Notes: generated by a model from the letters alone, not told the origin. A stretch of 64,000 nucleotides of DNA from Eonycteris spelaea (GCA_003508835.1 PUFA01000077.1:1812001-1876000), one strand, 5' to 3'. Shown: positions 45,091 through 56,959, counted from the stretch's first letter. Numbers and translations are program-made.

Positions 45091-46224
45091 TTTTTAAGTC
45101 ATCTTGTCCCAATTTCCCTAAATGCCAAAATAACAGAGATTGAATTAAGAAGGTATTTACTCTGTATTATTTATCTTTTTGCTATGCTGACCTCTTTTCC
45201 CATAGTTTAGCCATTTCATGTATTTCCCATTATGTTTCTCTAATGAACACTTTTAAAATGTGACCTGTGGTAAACTGAAAAAGAATAGGTGACTTTGTTT
45301 TCCTCTGGGAAAAGGAAATGTCAAATGACAATGACTGAAAAAGCAGTCACCTCTCCCTAACTCCAACCTTATTGCTAATTTATAGATATTCAAGCTCACA
45401 GTTATTTATGTCAAATGGTCGAGAAGTGTATCAATTTAGGGATGAATATGATGGAATAAAACATTAATTTTTTCTCATCTCAATCAATTCTTTGTGTAGT
45501 CAACAATCATCTGTATGACTTGTAACAAAACACCGAATTTTCTGAGAATCTAGTTCCTCAACAGCAAAGAGAAAGTGGTATTACAGGATTAAAACCTGAA
45601 ATGGCTGCTGGGACCAGACAAACACTCATGAGGCAAAGGGCCAGCTGGGTATACTAACTGTTGGCAACTAATTCAAGTTAAAAAAAAAAAAAAAAGTGGC
45701 CCAAACACTGACCTCCACTTTCAACGATCTTGTCAGTTTCCTTCTGCTAGGGTTCATCAGAAACAAGCCCTGTCTGTAATAAATTACTTTTATAGATCCC
45801 CTGTCACAGAGCTCAATGTGTCTATTATTACTGGGGTCTTGTGAGGAACAAAAAATTCTTAGAATTTCTGATCAGTAAAGATCATCAAAGTTACAGAAAG
45901 ATATCGTATATCTATACTATGAAAGAAATATCTCTAAAAGGCCATTTTAAGATCATGAATCATTCCTTTCAAGAAGGAAAGGAACTACCATTCCTTGGTA
46001 TCAATGACTCCCCAGAAGTCTCCCTAGACTTAGGAAACTCACTATTACATACACAAGTAGCCACCTTGTCTGGATCCTTCTTCCTTTCCCTAACCTGAGG
46101 TATAATTGTATGCATCTTTACATGAGAAAATGTGTATGTGCTTGAATATACAATTGACTGGCCTATTCCCTGCACTAAACAAAGGGCAGAACCTATATTC
46201 TTTGACCGGTATTATCACTCCCAG
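45091..46224. other. No recognised mobile element; A-run at 45680-45694
   Basis: Largely unique-looking sequence. The 45600-45695 stretch ends in a 15-A run but shows no tRNA-like or 5S-like head, so it is not called a SINE. The plus-strand frame at 45841-46098 (85 codons) has no domain or supporting signals. Confidence 0.4.
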
Positions 46225-46640
46225 TGATACTGTATTTTTATTAAACTATTGTTAATATACAATATATTAGTTTCGGGCATACACCATAGTTATTCAACAT
46301 TAATACACCTAACAAGGTGATCACCCTGCTAAGTCTAGCAACCATCTATCATCATGTAAGGTTAGTAGAGCATTATTGGCTATATTCCCTACGCTGTACA
46401 TTATATCCCTGTGACTCATTTATCTCGTAACTGGAGATTTGTACCGTTTTTCCCCTTCGCCTGTTTCAACAGTTCCCACCTCCCTTGACCCCTCTGGCAC
46501 CATCGGTTTTTTCTCTATGTTTATGAGTCTGTTTCTGTCTTGAATTCTTTGTTCATTGTTTTTTATGTCACATATAAGTGAAATCATGTGGTATGTGTCC
46601 TTCTCTAAGCGATATTGTATTTTAAGTGTTCTCTAAATGA
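46225..46640 (-). mobile_element. L1 3' UTR, antisense (Laurasiatherian-type)
   Basis: The plus strand follows the complement of the L1 3' UTR seen in bats, carnivores and relatives: 'acaatatattagtttcgggc', 'aacaaggtgatcaccctgct aagtctagcaaccatctatc', 'ctatattccctacgctgtac' and 'gttcccacctcccttgaccc' to 'catataagtgaaatcatgtg gtatgtgtcc'. It is one of the better-preserved LINE pieces here, about 415 bp. Confidence 0.85.
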
Positions 46641-47529
46641 ATACTTGATATATGGTGATTAATTTAAAATCTGTGAAGCTTTGTTGTGTATTTTGTCTAC
46701 ATGCACAGAAACTCATATCCAGTGACAGAAGAGCTTACAGGAGACAAAATACGTTGCCTGTTCTAACTCCACAACTCTAAGCAAACAGCCAACGCGCAAC
46801 AACTATTTTAATTGAACAGAACTGTAACGTAACAGTCTGTTTAGCAAGACAAGGCAGGAGAATGCACTTTTGAAGGATAATTATGGGTGGTGAGTAAGAG
46901 AGTGTCTAAGAAACTAATAAAGCTACAATACAGCAACAATCACTTTATTATTAGATGTTAAAGAACATCAAGGAAGATTTATATCTTCTTTTAACTTCAC
47001 TGAGACAGTTTCAAATTCGATTGCTGAGTTGTTTCAGAGCAAAGCAGAAGTTCAGAAGGAGAATGTCTTTCAACAGACTTGTGATGATTTAGAGTAGGTT
47101 TAATCATTTTCTGCTCTCTCCAGGAAGATTACTGACGTGACTTAAGAAGCAGAATGTACACTGATTTTTATCCTCAGAGAGGAGGAGAGATGCTAAAAGC
47201 TCATTATGAACAAATGCGTTTGCATGCAGCCTACTTCATATTCAGAGAGAGAGAGCAGAGATTCACCACATGGAATCTGAAACAGGGTATTTAGAATGTA
47301 AAACATGGTGAGGCTTCTAATGTAATAAACAGAATTCTTAGAGCCTTAAGGCTGTCAGCACAGATGAGCTATTCTCTTAGCTGCAGCTTAATACCCACCT
47401 TAAATAAATTTAAAATCTGCATGTGAAGTGAAAAACAGTGGATCCTCTGTGCATCTGGGAATTTGGGTGGGATGTCTTTATTTTCTATGCATAGACTATC
47501 ATCTCACACTGCTTCACTTTTCACCCCAT
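46641..47529. other. Repeat-poor; possible conserved non-coding DNA at 46700-47330
   Basis: No repeat recognised. The sequence is complex, with transcription-factor-like words such as aacaatcactttattatt (SOX-like AACAAT) and tgcgtttgcatgcagc (octamer-like TTTGCAT). These words are short and may be chance; conservation would have to be tested. Confidence 0.35.
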
Positions 47530-47905
47530 AATTTGCGGGTAAGTGAAACTACCCCCATTACCTGTAGTCTGAATTTGCTTTTCCTCCACTTTGAGCCATT
47601 GATAACACTTCTTCTAGAATGCTCATCCCACCCATCTCACATGCATCAGTACTAATTATCCTCCAGGGCCCAATGCAAATACGACTCCTTTCAGAAAACC
47701 TTCCCTTACCCTCCGGAATGAAAGCAGCATTTCCCTTTTTGAACTCCCATAACTTTCAACTGTGCAGAATGATACCACTTCCTATCTTACACTATGGCTA
47801 TGTATCATGTTTCTTATTTCCCCTACTGGCTCCTCTCATTCAACTTTGTGTCTCTCATAGTACCTGAAAAACAGTCTTTTCCTCCTTAATGGATGTTCCT
47901 TAAAA
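47530..47905 (+). mobile_element. L2 LINE 3' region, sense
   Basis: 'ctccagggcccaatgcaaat', 'cctttcagaaaaccttccct taccctcc' and 'ttcctccttaatggatgttc' fit the L2 3' consensus order. The frames at 47428-47867 are by-products. Confidence 0.65.
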
Positions 47906-47984
47906 TTCAACAGAGGAACCTAAAATTTCAATCACTGATATTCTTAGGAATACAGAAAAATGTTACATGATGGTCAGTTTTCAT

Positions 47985-48295
47985 TTATTTTTTCTACAAA
48001 TATTTATTAGGTGGCTACTGGGTACCAAACACTGTTCTTGATACTGGGACTACACACATAAAAAAAAGATCACTCATTTTCTTCTCATAAATAAATAATA
48101 AAAAATATAGTTATAACAGTATATCACAAATTAAATTAAGATGATCTGTTTGTGAATGGCTGGGTGAGGAGATACTACATAAGGTGAAAACCAAATGACG
48201 AAGAAGTAACTAGCCATGATCAGGGGAAAAAATATAACATTCCAAGAAGAAAGGTGAGATAGAGCGAAGTTCTAAGGCAATGAAGTTTGATGTAA
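47985..48295 (-). mobile_element. Ancient L2-class repeat, antisense
   Basis: 'ttctacaaatatttattagg tggctactgggtaccaaaca ctgttcttgatactgggac' is the complement of the L2-type end, continuing into the usual 'aataaataataaaaaatata' phrase. Confidence 0.55.
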
Positions 48296-49400
48296 GTGTC
48301 AGTCAGGATTTGGAAAGGAAAGTAGAAATCGCTCCAAATATTTCAAGCAGAAAGGGATTTAATATAGGGAATAAGAGGCTTTGGAAATCTTTGAAAGGTT
48401 GTGGGATCAAATGTCAAGATAGCCTTATGTAACATTTAGAAAATCTGCACATACAGGAATCAAAGGGAGCCGCCAACAAAATGTGTAATTCTCAGGAGGA
48501 CATCAAAAAGAAAATATAAATGGCATTACGAAAGGTTTGTATGTTGATGGAAATGATTCAGGAGACAGAGATGTATTGGGAACACAGAAGGAAAACATTG
48601 CAAAGTCAATACGGGATGGGAACCAATGCACAAGTGGAGGGGTTGACCTTGACGGGAGTGAACACATTTCATCCAGAGTAAGACAAGGGAAGGCACAGGT
48701 TGTAGGAGTAGATGCAGATGCATTGTACATTTTGGAGTAGGGAAAATTAAGTGTTCCTCTCTGGCAGATTTTATTTCTTTGCAACGCTGTATGAAGTGAA
48801 GTCACTAGCTGATGGTGTAATGTTGGAAAGAAAAGACGCAAGGATTGGGGTGAGAAAAGCTATGAAACAGTGATCTGGGAAAGTGGAAAAGCTAGAAAAG
48901 TGATGCGAAAATTGAGCAAATGTTGAGTACCCACGTGTGATTCGAAATCATGATTTCAAGATGAAAGTGGTCATCAACAAGCTTGGTTTTTTCAGTTCAG
49001 CCGCAGGAACGCCGGCAAAAATAGGTAGATTGTTTGATTGAGACTTGAGACTTTGCCAAGTGAGCACAATGTAGGGAGAGAGGGATGAGGTAATGATGGT
49101 AATGATGAAAAACAGAAGCTGGAAAGGAGAGATGTAAAACATGAGAGGTTTGAAAGGAACAGGTGGTAGTGTCCATGAGGGACACGTTTCAGTGAGACCT
49201 GGCGGCTTTCCAGCCCCACGCTCAGGTGGCTTTTCCCACTGCGATGACCGTCTGACACCTGTGTGCTCTGAAAGAGTTAACGCATCTTCCAAAAGGTGAC
49301 TTTTTTTTAAGTTCTGAAGAAAGTCAAACTGGATAAAAGCCACGAGTGTATCTGATCCTTTTTGAAGGTGCTCATCCAGAAAATGTTAGAAGATGATAGT
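48296..49400. other. Unassigned
   Basis: The part 48300-48460 (cagtcaggatttggaaagga … agaaagggatttaatatagg) resembles an unnamed old repeat also seen near 35930. The part 48490-49343 has overlapping open frames of up to 131 codons on the minus strand, rich in Ser, Leu and Pro from purine-rich plus-strand sequence; no domain or splice support. Confidence 0.4.
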
Positions 49401-50324
49401 TATCCAGAGAGAATCACAGTAAAATACTTACAGGAAAAAAAAAAAATGAATTCTAGCTCCCCGGACTGAAAATTTACATAAGTCTTTAGAGGATTGATGC
49501 CAGTGAAGTCAGCAGTTCTCCCAGGAGGATAATGGGATCACGCCTTAATTCTCTTCATTTTTTAATTTTGAAGCTCTACCGCGAGGTATATCTGAACGAG
49601 TCAGCAGAAAGCGGTCTCGTGAAGGAGCTGGTCTGTGAAACGCACAGTGTTTATCACACGGTGATTGCTTATCTGTCTGCAGCAGTTTTCAAAGTTTTCT
49701 GCAATGCCTAACTTCTTCTATTGTTTTTTTTTTTCTCTGCTTCCCAGAGAAAATAGTTCTAAGGTGCCTACCTAAAGTACCAAGACATTCTTATCTTCCT
49801 CCAAAAAATTCGAGATTTCGTTACTTCAGGATAATACGGACAACGCGTCAATCCCACATTTTTCTCACACTTCACCATATTTTCAGGATCTTCTGATGAA
49901 TTTAGGTTTTCAGGATAGCAAATGTCTAGTATGTAGAAATAAAACAAAGCGAGAAATAAAAATAAAATAAAAACAGCCCGTGGTTACAAATTTCTCTCCA
50001 CAAGGCGCACCGTGCAGAGGAAGCTGTCAGCATTGACAGCAAACAGTGGGTTCCCAGGACACTCTGCAGTGAAACTTCTAAAGCTGTCTAAAGTTTTATA
50101 TTTTGTTTCAGCTTTCTTATTTGATTTATTATGAGTTTCAATGAAGAAATACCAATTAAGTTATGAGGAAACATTAAAATCAATCATTATCCCTGGAATT
50201 TCCACATCACCGTGATCTACTTAAACCCTGAGACTGACTGAGGCCCTCACTGTTTCTGACTCAAATATGGATGTGTGTTCGAGCCCTTGTGCAATTCTAC
50301 TTCCTAGCAAACGTTTGACTGTTT
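49401..50324. other. Repeat-poor, possible conserved non-coding DNA at 49490-49710
   Basis: The segment 49490-49710 keeps several CG steps (gaagctctaccgcgaggtat; agcggtctcgtgaaggagct), unusual in this CG-depleted window, and has no repeat signature. T-run at 49724-49735 and A-run at 49434-49446. No convincing exon. Confidence 0.4.
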
Positions 50325-50745
50325 GCTAATTAAATAGTTGGAAGTATCTCAAAGTGTTAATTTGCATTGTTTTAGTAGTGATACTAAGCATCTTTTTAAA
50401 TGGCTTACTGGCCATCATGTTCTGCCTTCTGTGATCTGCCTTTTCCTAATTTATTCCTTACCTCTTTTGTTTATGACACTTTTTTTCTCAGTGATTTATA
50501 GGATTCCTATAAACATCATTAACCTCTTGTATGTTAATTATACGCAAATATTTCCCCCAGGCAAGCATTTACATATTATGTGTATACATGGCTTCTTTGA
50601 CTATACAAAGGTTTTTATTTGTCATAGAGCAGAATGTGCCAGTTTTTTCTTTTATGGCTTCTCGGTTTGGTTCATGCTTAGAGAGACTTTCCACATACCA
50701 AGACATAAAACTATTCTCCCAAATTTTCTTCTGGCGTTGTCTCAG
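50325..50745 (-). mobile_element. L1 LINE 3' half, antisense (old L1M type)
   Basis: The plus strand follows the complement of L1 ORF2 end: 'gtgatactaagcatcttttt', 'ggcttactggccatcatgtt', 'tatacgcaaatatttccccc', 'gactatacaaaggtttttat', 'tttatggcttctcggtttgg ttcatgc' and 'taaaactattctcccaaatt'. The longest open frame of the window (50338-50775, 145 codons) is this antisense L1 and is not a gene. Confidence 0.8.
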
Positions 50746-50789
50746 GTCTCTCTGATGCCAACCCTATGCACCTAGCCATATACCCCGAT

Positions 50790-51000
50790 GATGGCCTGCA
50801 AACCATATTAGTCAAGTGCACAAACCAAAGCTCATTGCTTTGGTTCACATTCTGGCTTCGCCTATTACCAACTGTGTGACCTTGAACACCTGGGAAAATC
50901 AGTAATGATAGTTTGTACATCAGGAAGTTGTCATCAGTATTAATAAACTCATTCACACGAAGTATTCAGAATGGTGTTCCATAAACATTCACCATGCAAA
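50790..51000 (+). mobile_element. MIR SINE, sense
   Basis: 'tctggcttcgcctattacca actgtgtgaccttgaacacc' is the MIR core, with a typical lead and tail. Confidence 0.75.
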
Positions 51001-51919
51001 GGCACTGAACAGCATCTATCTCTCTGAGTCTAGCCTGAGCACAGTTCTTGGCATACAGTTCGCATCAGCAAATAGAAACCTGGTCAATTCAATCACAATA
51101 TGTTTTCCCTGTTCTGCTTTTTCATAAATTATATAATATTGAATCTCTCTGGCCACAGTCCCCATAATCATTTCAGCAGCTCTTAGCATAAATAGTTATT
51201 TGGATTCTCGGTCAATCTTGAGGCTCTTAGATGAAACATGTGAAATAGTTTTGCAGTGAGATTTGAACCAGTCTGTGGTCTTTCCTCACACACCCCATTA
51301 TGGCCACAGTTCTGTGGAAGGCGGTGAACACTTGTTAGCCTGAAGGTGTAAATAAGGACCCTGCATCTTTTTCTCACAAATTTTATTGATGCATTTTTCA
51401 TTTCGTAGCCTCCATAGTAGTTCGGTATGATTTGTGTGCTTATTGGGAAGAATTCTCCATTCTCCGGCACCAATAAGTCAGAAAGCTTTATAAGAAGGAA
51501 AAGGATGAAATTTAAAAGGCATAAAAATACGAAACCCCAGAGTTGCTGAAGTTATTCAGAGACTGAAGCCAGGAGCCAAGGTAGTCTGTCCCTCAACTTA
51601 TCAAGTACACTCATTCCAACCCACGTCTAAACTGTAGGGACTTGACTGACTGCTTTAGCTCCATCTGCTGTTATTTCCCATGAGCCGCGAGAGCCAGAAA
51701 AAAAACAGGCTTTTCCCACTTTCACCATTATAAGTTCTTTAAAGCCGGAGCACAAGCCTCCCGGTCCAGCCACCACAGGAGACGCTTGCTTTACACTTCC
51801 TCCAGCTTTGTTCTTCTCAATAGATAGAAACATGAGGAATTCTGACACTTCCGTCTGTCTCAGAAAATCTATCTCACTACTGGCAATTTCCATCTTGAAT
51901 GCCAGAAGCTCAGCCTTAC
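51001..51919. other. Repeat-poor; L2-like end at 51000-51075
   Basis: 'agcacagttcttggcataca gttcgcatcagcaaatagaa' is an L2-like 3' end. The rest has no named element. The minus-strand frame continuing from the candidate exon at 51920-52010 runs to 51627. Confidence 0.4.
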
Positions 51920-52010
51920 CTTGCTCCTCCTCGGTTCTTTCCTGTGGTGACAACCTGATCTCCTCTTGGTGGGCGGATGTCTGTGCCTCACTAGGGGGAA
52001 GCCCCAAAAC
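51920..52010 (-). CDS. Candidate internal exon (91 bp), gene unknown
   Basis: On the minus strand the segment is preceded by a strong acceptor, cttctccccttcacattttcag (tract at about 52032-52011), and ends in a textbook donor, gagcaag|gtaagg (GT at 51919-51918). It is open in the frame that starts at its first base: 30 codons plus one base, translating V-L-G-L-P-P-S-E-A-Q-T-S at the start and E-R-T-E-E-E-Q at the end, hydrophilic and Glu/Gln-rich, as in a disordered or coiled-coil linker. The frame stays open past the donor to 51627, so read-through cannot be excluded. No partner exon was recognised in the window; neighbours could lie outside it. I do not recognise the protein. A chance pair of splice sites or a non-coding transcript exon is possible. 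Confidence 0.35.
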
Positions 52011-52032
52011 CTGAAAATGTGAAGGGGAGAAG

Positions 52033-52599
52033 CACGTTCATATCTTTCCAAGACGTTATCCTGACTCAACATGTATCGCACGTTGCCTGACAGGAACAAT
52101 GGTGAATGTGCCTGGCTGGAAACTAAGAGGGACCAACCAGTAGGTCAGAGCAGTGTGGTGGGAAGAACAATCAGGTAAGGACCTTGAAGCCTATGAGCTG
52201 GCATTTGAGTTTAATGTGATGCAGGACCAGAAGCTTTTGTTGCTTCCTTGAAGAAAGGTATTCCGATCCAAATGACGCTTTGGAACAGGAATCGTATACT
52301 TCATGTAAAAACTGGGTGTGTATTGTTAGGGTGAAAGTGGAACATGGTAAGGGGAATTAGGACACCTGGGAGTCTGATGAAATCGTTCTAGGATAAAAAG
52401 AGTTTCTCTGGGCTCAACAAGGCTTACAGATCACATGGAAGAAGGGATGCAGCATACAGTAGCCATGTATATACCATCTGAAAAAAATAATAAAATCTAA
52501 CATTGAGCTCAAAGCTCATGTCTGTGTGACAGAGGTTACACAGACGGCTGAAGCCAGGAGAGCTGTGTGACTCTCAGTCCATCTGATGCATTCTCTACC
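52033..52599. other. No recognised feature
   Basis: Unassigned DNA upstream (minus-strand sense) of the candidate exon. No mobile element recognised. Confidence 0.4.
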
Positions 52600-52790
52600 T
52601 TTGTCTCATGCCTTTCTCTGTGGGCTGTGAAAGGTAGTGATCTTGGAGGCAGGCACTACATAGCTCCTATTTCACAGATGCCAGATAAAGCTCAGGGAGA
52701 TTAAATAACACAGTCAAGCTCACATACTTAGGAAGTGGCAAAGCCAGGATTTGACCCCAGGCCCTCTGACTGGAGCCTGTACACTTAGGT
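52600..52790 (-). mobile_element. MIR SINE, antisense
   Basis: 'agctcctatttcacagatgc cagataaagctcagggagat taaataac', 'gaagtggcaaagccaggatt' and 'tgaccccaggccctctgact' follow the complement of MIR; a good copy. Confidence 0.85.
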
Positions 52791-52849
52791 GGCCCTTCAG
52801 GGGCCCTTCCTGCCTTTGAATAGACCCTGTCTGATTAAGGAAGAAATGA

Positions 52850-53660
52850 AGGACTTGGTTGAATAGACTGTAGTGGCCAGTAAGGAAAAGGATTTAAAAT
52901 GACTTCAAGGTTGAGCACAAGTACCAATGATGGAGATAAAATGTTGTAAAGGGAATTGATAGTTTCAGAGGAGAAATATTTAACCTTTTCAGTCTCTTAA
53001 TATCCATTGACTGAGAATAAATTGAGGATAAATTGAGGGTCTAGGCACAAGTGTTTCCCAGGCACTGTGCAGGTTCCTGGGGATAAAGAAGTGAAGGACA
53101 GAAGTCCTTGCCTTCAAGGAAATCAAAAAAGTCAGGGAGTGAGAGTCCCTACTTGCCACCATAATGAATTTGCTTAAGTTTAATACACTGTGCAATGCAC
53201 ACAGCTCAGGGTAAACACCCAGGGTGTTACAGAAGCTAAGAGGAAAGCACCTACTTGGGACAGGGACCAAGAAGGCTTCTTAGACAAAGTGGCGCACACG
53301 CTGAGTTGTAATGGATAATGAATGGCATTAGATGGCAAGGTAGGTACATGGCGGTGAGTAAAGGGATATGCCAGGAGCAGGGGCAGCATGAATAAAGGCA
53401 CAGAGTCGTCACTGGTGTGGTTTGAGGGCTTTATCCTGCAGGGAACGAGGCACCATCTCAGAGTGAGCCAGGTTCATGATTCGTTCTGCATTTTGGCCAG
53501 GTCTCTGGCAAACATGTGGCAGACATATTTGAGTGGGATAATCTGAGAAGCAGAAAAGACACATTGAGAAGCTCTTGAATAGATCACGATAAGTAGTTTG
53601 AACCCAAGAAGTCGCCAATGGGTTTGAAGAATGAAGGCCAGACAAGAGAATTACTCAGGT
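52850..53660 (-). mobile_element. Ancient L2-class repeat, antisense
   Basis: 'ctggggataaagaagtgaag gac', 'gaaggcttcttagacaaagt', 'tgaataaaggcacagag', 'gaagtcgccaatgggtttga' and related blocks form the long antisense L2-class order found elsewhere in the window. Open frames at 52989-53645 are by-products. Confidence 0.5.
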
Positions 53661-53826
53661 GTGTGGTCTGAAAATTGGTTGGGTAAGGCGAGAGATGGTG
53701 GAGGCGAAGCTGAAGGTAATAAACTGGGTTGTCTATGTGAATAGTGGTGCCACAAAAGAAATCAGAAAATATGAGCAGAGAAACACATTCATAGAGGTAA
53801 ATGTGGAGTTAAGTTGGGGATACTGT

Positions 53827-54270
53827 ATTAGTTTTCTAGAGCTGCCGCAAGAAATTACTAAAAACTTATTGGCTCAAAGCAAGATAAAATTATATTTTCA
53901 GAGTTTGGGAGTCCAGAAATCCCAAATCCAGGTGTTGGCAGGGTGAGTTCCTTTGGTAGGCTCTGAGGGAACATTCATTCCACGTCTCTTTCCTGGCTTC
54001 TGGTAGCTACCAGTAAATCCTGGTGTTCCTTGGCTCATAGACTCATCACACCAATTTGTGCCTCGCCTTGCATGGCCTTCACCTGATGCCTCTATGTGTC
54101 TTCTTCTTTTCTGCCACCTGTCATTGATTTAGGACCCACCCTAATCCAGGATGATCTCATTTCTAGATCCTTACCTTCATTACATCTGCAAAGGCCCTTA
54201 TTCCAAAGAAGGTCAATTCTGAGTTCCAGGTGAGCATATTTTAAGGGACCACCACTCAACCCATTACAGC
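53827..54270 (-). mobile_element. MaLR LTR (MLT1/MST-like), antisense
   Basis: Full-length-looking LTR of about 440 bp. Plus strand: 'gtattagttttctagagctg ccgc', 'aaatcccaaatccaggtgtt ggcaggg', 'gatttaggacccaccctaat ccagg', 'tcattacatctgcaaaggcc' and 'accaccactcaacccattac a'. Old, solitary, without coding capacity. Confidence 0.75.
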
Positions 54271-54544
54271 CACTCTGAGAATACCTAGGGGTAGTCACAA
54301 GCTGATGGAGGGGCTGGGAACTGAGAGTCATCAGCATTTGAGTGCTAACTGAAACCAAGATAATGGATGAGAAACATAGAATGTGGGGGCTGGGAGCCAA
54401 GAACAAAATGTGAGCACATCAATACCTAGTTGACAGGAAAAAAAAAAAAAGTGTCTACAGAGGCAATAATAAGGCATAGTCATTTCAAAGAAAAAGCATT
54501 ATCCCATGGCACCTATATATCTATAAATGATTGAGCGGTCACTA

Positions 54545-54735
54545 TGTTTCAGGCTCTACATTTACTCAGTTGCCAGAGCAGGTGCTCACAACAGGTATTT
54601 TTATCTTCATGCTATACACAGAGAGATGAAGCCTTGGGAATTTGAAATAACTTGAGCAAGATCCAAGAACTAATTAGTGATGAACTCAGTAAGTGAAAAT
54701 CTGTCTGATTCCAAAGCTTCAGTTCCTTTTCCTTA
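54545..54735 (-). mobile_element. MIR SINE, antisense
   Basis: 'ccagagcaggtgctcacaac aggtatttttatcttcatgc', 'acagagagatgaagccttgg' and 'gtgaaaatctgtctgattcc aaagc' fit a complemented MIR. A 14-A run lies just upstream at 54439-54452. Confidence 0.65.
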
Positions 54736-54839
54736 GTGCCCTTTTTGTAGCATTTCAATAAGGGGAAAATGTGAAGACAGAGAAAATGTTTTAAGATACC
54801 TTGGCAGGGACTGAGTTACTTATTCAGATCCACTGTCAT

Positions 54840-55270
54840 CTTTTCCCTTTCTAACAGGATTTTGGTTTTTTGGAGATAGTGATGTGCCAAGCTTCAGAAG
54901 ATTTGTCTCTCATTCTTTTCTTGGAGATAGGATTGGCCACGTGACAGAAGGGTGAACAATGAGGTGTAAGCAAAAATTGTTGGGTCTAGAATGTCTCCTT
55001 AAAAATATGGCTACCTAAGTTATAAGATGTCCTTTTGTTTTTGACCCTCTTTCTTCTTTCCTACTTCCAGGCATGTGGACATGATGGCTGGAGCTACAGT
55101 GACCATTTTTGGATCATGAGGCAACTCTTTAAAAGTCAAGTGCTAAACAAGGAGAAACGGAGATCAAAGGAGCCCAGGCCACTGCTGCCAATGCCAAGCT
55201 TCTGCATCAGCACGAGGACACCCCTTCCATTCTTAATGGCATGAGGGAAAGAACACCCTCGCTCATTTAG
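54840..55270 (+). mobile_element. Old interspersed repeat, probably LTR-like, family not assigned
   Basis: Phrases such as 'ggattggccacgtgacagaa gggtgaacaatgaggtgtaa gc', 'ccaggcatgtggacatgatg gctggagct' and 'aactctttaaaagtcaagtg' occur together in a widespread mammalian repeat. I cannot name it with confidence. The frame 55035-55244 is a by-product. Confidence 0.5.
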
Positions 55271-56460
55271 CCTGCTTTTTCTGGACGCTCTGCAGCAGCC
55301 AGTGAAGTCCCCAGTGTGGTGGTCCCTTTACACAGCCCCTGAAATGAAAGAAGATAGAAGTGGCCACAGACATGTTTTCTGTAGGGAGGTAAGACAGTTA
55401 AGGGAGATTAAACTCCATCGCTTCAGTTTGTAGGATGAAGGAAGAGGTAATGTCACCTGAGATTGAGTGTGGTAGAGCTTGGAGCAGGGAGACTTTTAAT
55501 CACTTTAATGGTGTGCTAACATGAAATACTGTACTAACTGCTGATCTAATGTACCTTGTCTACTTTGTGCTATAACCTGTCTTTGAATAAAAATGGAGAG
55601 CATTTTTCCCTTTCTGAACATAAAGAACATTTGGCTTTTGTAGTTGTGCATACTAATTCCACTTGGAAGCTCATTGCGAACCTTTTAAATTTTTCAGTGG
55701 TAGTAATAATAACCTTCAAGCTGGTTTAACCTGAAGAACGTTCTTTCTTTTTTTATATACTTCAAAAGAGCTACTAGAACCTTACTTGACCACAGAAAAA
55801 TTTTCAAAGTGGATCTGGAGGCAGTCAGACAACAAGTGAAACTTTTGGGGTAAATATTAGCACTTATCTGAAAGAGCCTCTTCTCCATCAGCTTAAAAGA
55901 AAGTGATTGAGATAAGAAGATTTCTGGGAAAGGCTCTAAGGTTTGTTTTGCCTTTCTAAGGTGTTTAATTAATTTTCTTAAGCCAATTTTTCAGTGTACC
56001 TGAAACAATCAATATTCTCAGATTTTTATCACTAGCTTCTTGGCTACCGTCCCTAAGTTCACTGTATCTTGATTTATGCTCAAGCACAGGTAGCTGTGAG
56101 ATGAATTTTTATTTTTATCAGGACTGCCTTTAAGTATAGGATCCGTGGTGCTTTTGTTTGTCCAGCAGAGATCATATTATTAGGGATATACCCTTTTAGG
56201 AGAAAATATTTTTATTCTCCAAAGTAATTTATTAGTGATAATTAAACCTAAGATATCATCAAATTTAACTTATGAAGCATTGAAATAATATGTAAGGGGA
56301 GGGGGAGAGACAAGAGGAATCACTGCAAAATCTGCGACATCATTAGCAAATAACAAGATAACACACATATACATATGCAAAGACTATAAAAGGTAAATGT
56401 TGAGATTACTGGGTGCATCTTGACTTTTAGTGTTTCAATATTACTACTGATGTGTTTTTC
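55271..56460. other. No recognised feature
   Basis: About 1.2 kb, AT-rich, with complex-looking sequence and no nameable element. 55541-55600 contains an AATAAA (55586), but no transcript evidence. Confidence 0.4.
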
Positions 56461-56464
56461 TTCC

Positions 56465-56595
56465 TACTCCTCTGTGAGCTAGCAGAGAGCAAAGATGGTT
56501 TACTGTTCATCTTTGTGTCCTCAGTATCAAGCAAGCACAATTCCAATTACATAGCAAGTCCTCCATAAATGTGTGTTGGCTAAATAATTAAATAA
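56465..56595 (+). mobile_element. L2 LINE 3' terminus, sense
   Basis: 'gttcatctttgtgtcctcag tatcaagcaagcacaattcc' and 'aagtcctccataaatgtgtg ttgg' match an L2 end. Confidence 0.65.
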
Positions 56596-56609
56596 TTGAT
56601 TGAATAGAT

Positions 56610-56940
56610 AAGAGATGTCTCACAATTCCTTCAACAAGCATTTCTTGTGTACTGCTCATGTGTTAAGCATGGCGTTAAGCATTGAGAATGGAATCAAATA
56701 TTAAGAAGCCATATGCTATACTCAGAGCTTGCTCCTCCCCGCCCCTACGTGAACACTTACATACAACATATGTAATTAGTCTGTCAATGCAAGTAAATAC
56801 CAAATGCAAAGGAAGGATGTACGAGGAAATACATGGAGGTCAAACTGTCAGAATTGGGAAGGTGATGAGTTAGGGAATTATAGGAAGAATAAAGAAGTAA
56901 GAATGATTCTGAGGTTGGTGCTTAACTTAGGGGTGACTGG
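56610..56940 (-). mobile_element. Ancient L2-class repeat, antisense
   Basis: 'ccttcaacaagcatttcttg tgtactgctcatgtgttaag' is the complement of the L2-type end; the remainder is diverged. Confidence 0.5.
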
Positions 56941-56959
56941 TCCCTAATACCACCATTCT

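Noticed and set aside
45600..45695. Possible tRNA-derived SINE ending in an A run
   Set aside because: No A-box/B-box pair or tRNA-like fold could be seen, and no target duplication was found around the A run.
48948..49343. 131-codon minus-strand frame
   Set aside because: Three overlapping minus-strand frames over the same bases and no domain or splice pair; treated as a composition effect.
50338..50775. Longest open frame (145 codons), Leu/Phe-rich and membrane-like
   Set aside because: It lies on the antisense of an L1 ORF2 end; the underlying DNA matches L1 phrase by phrase, so the hydrophobic frame is an artefact.
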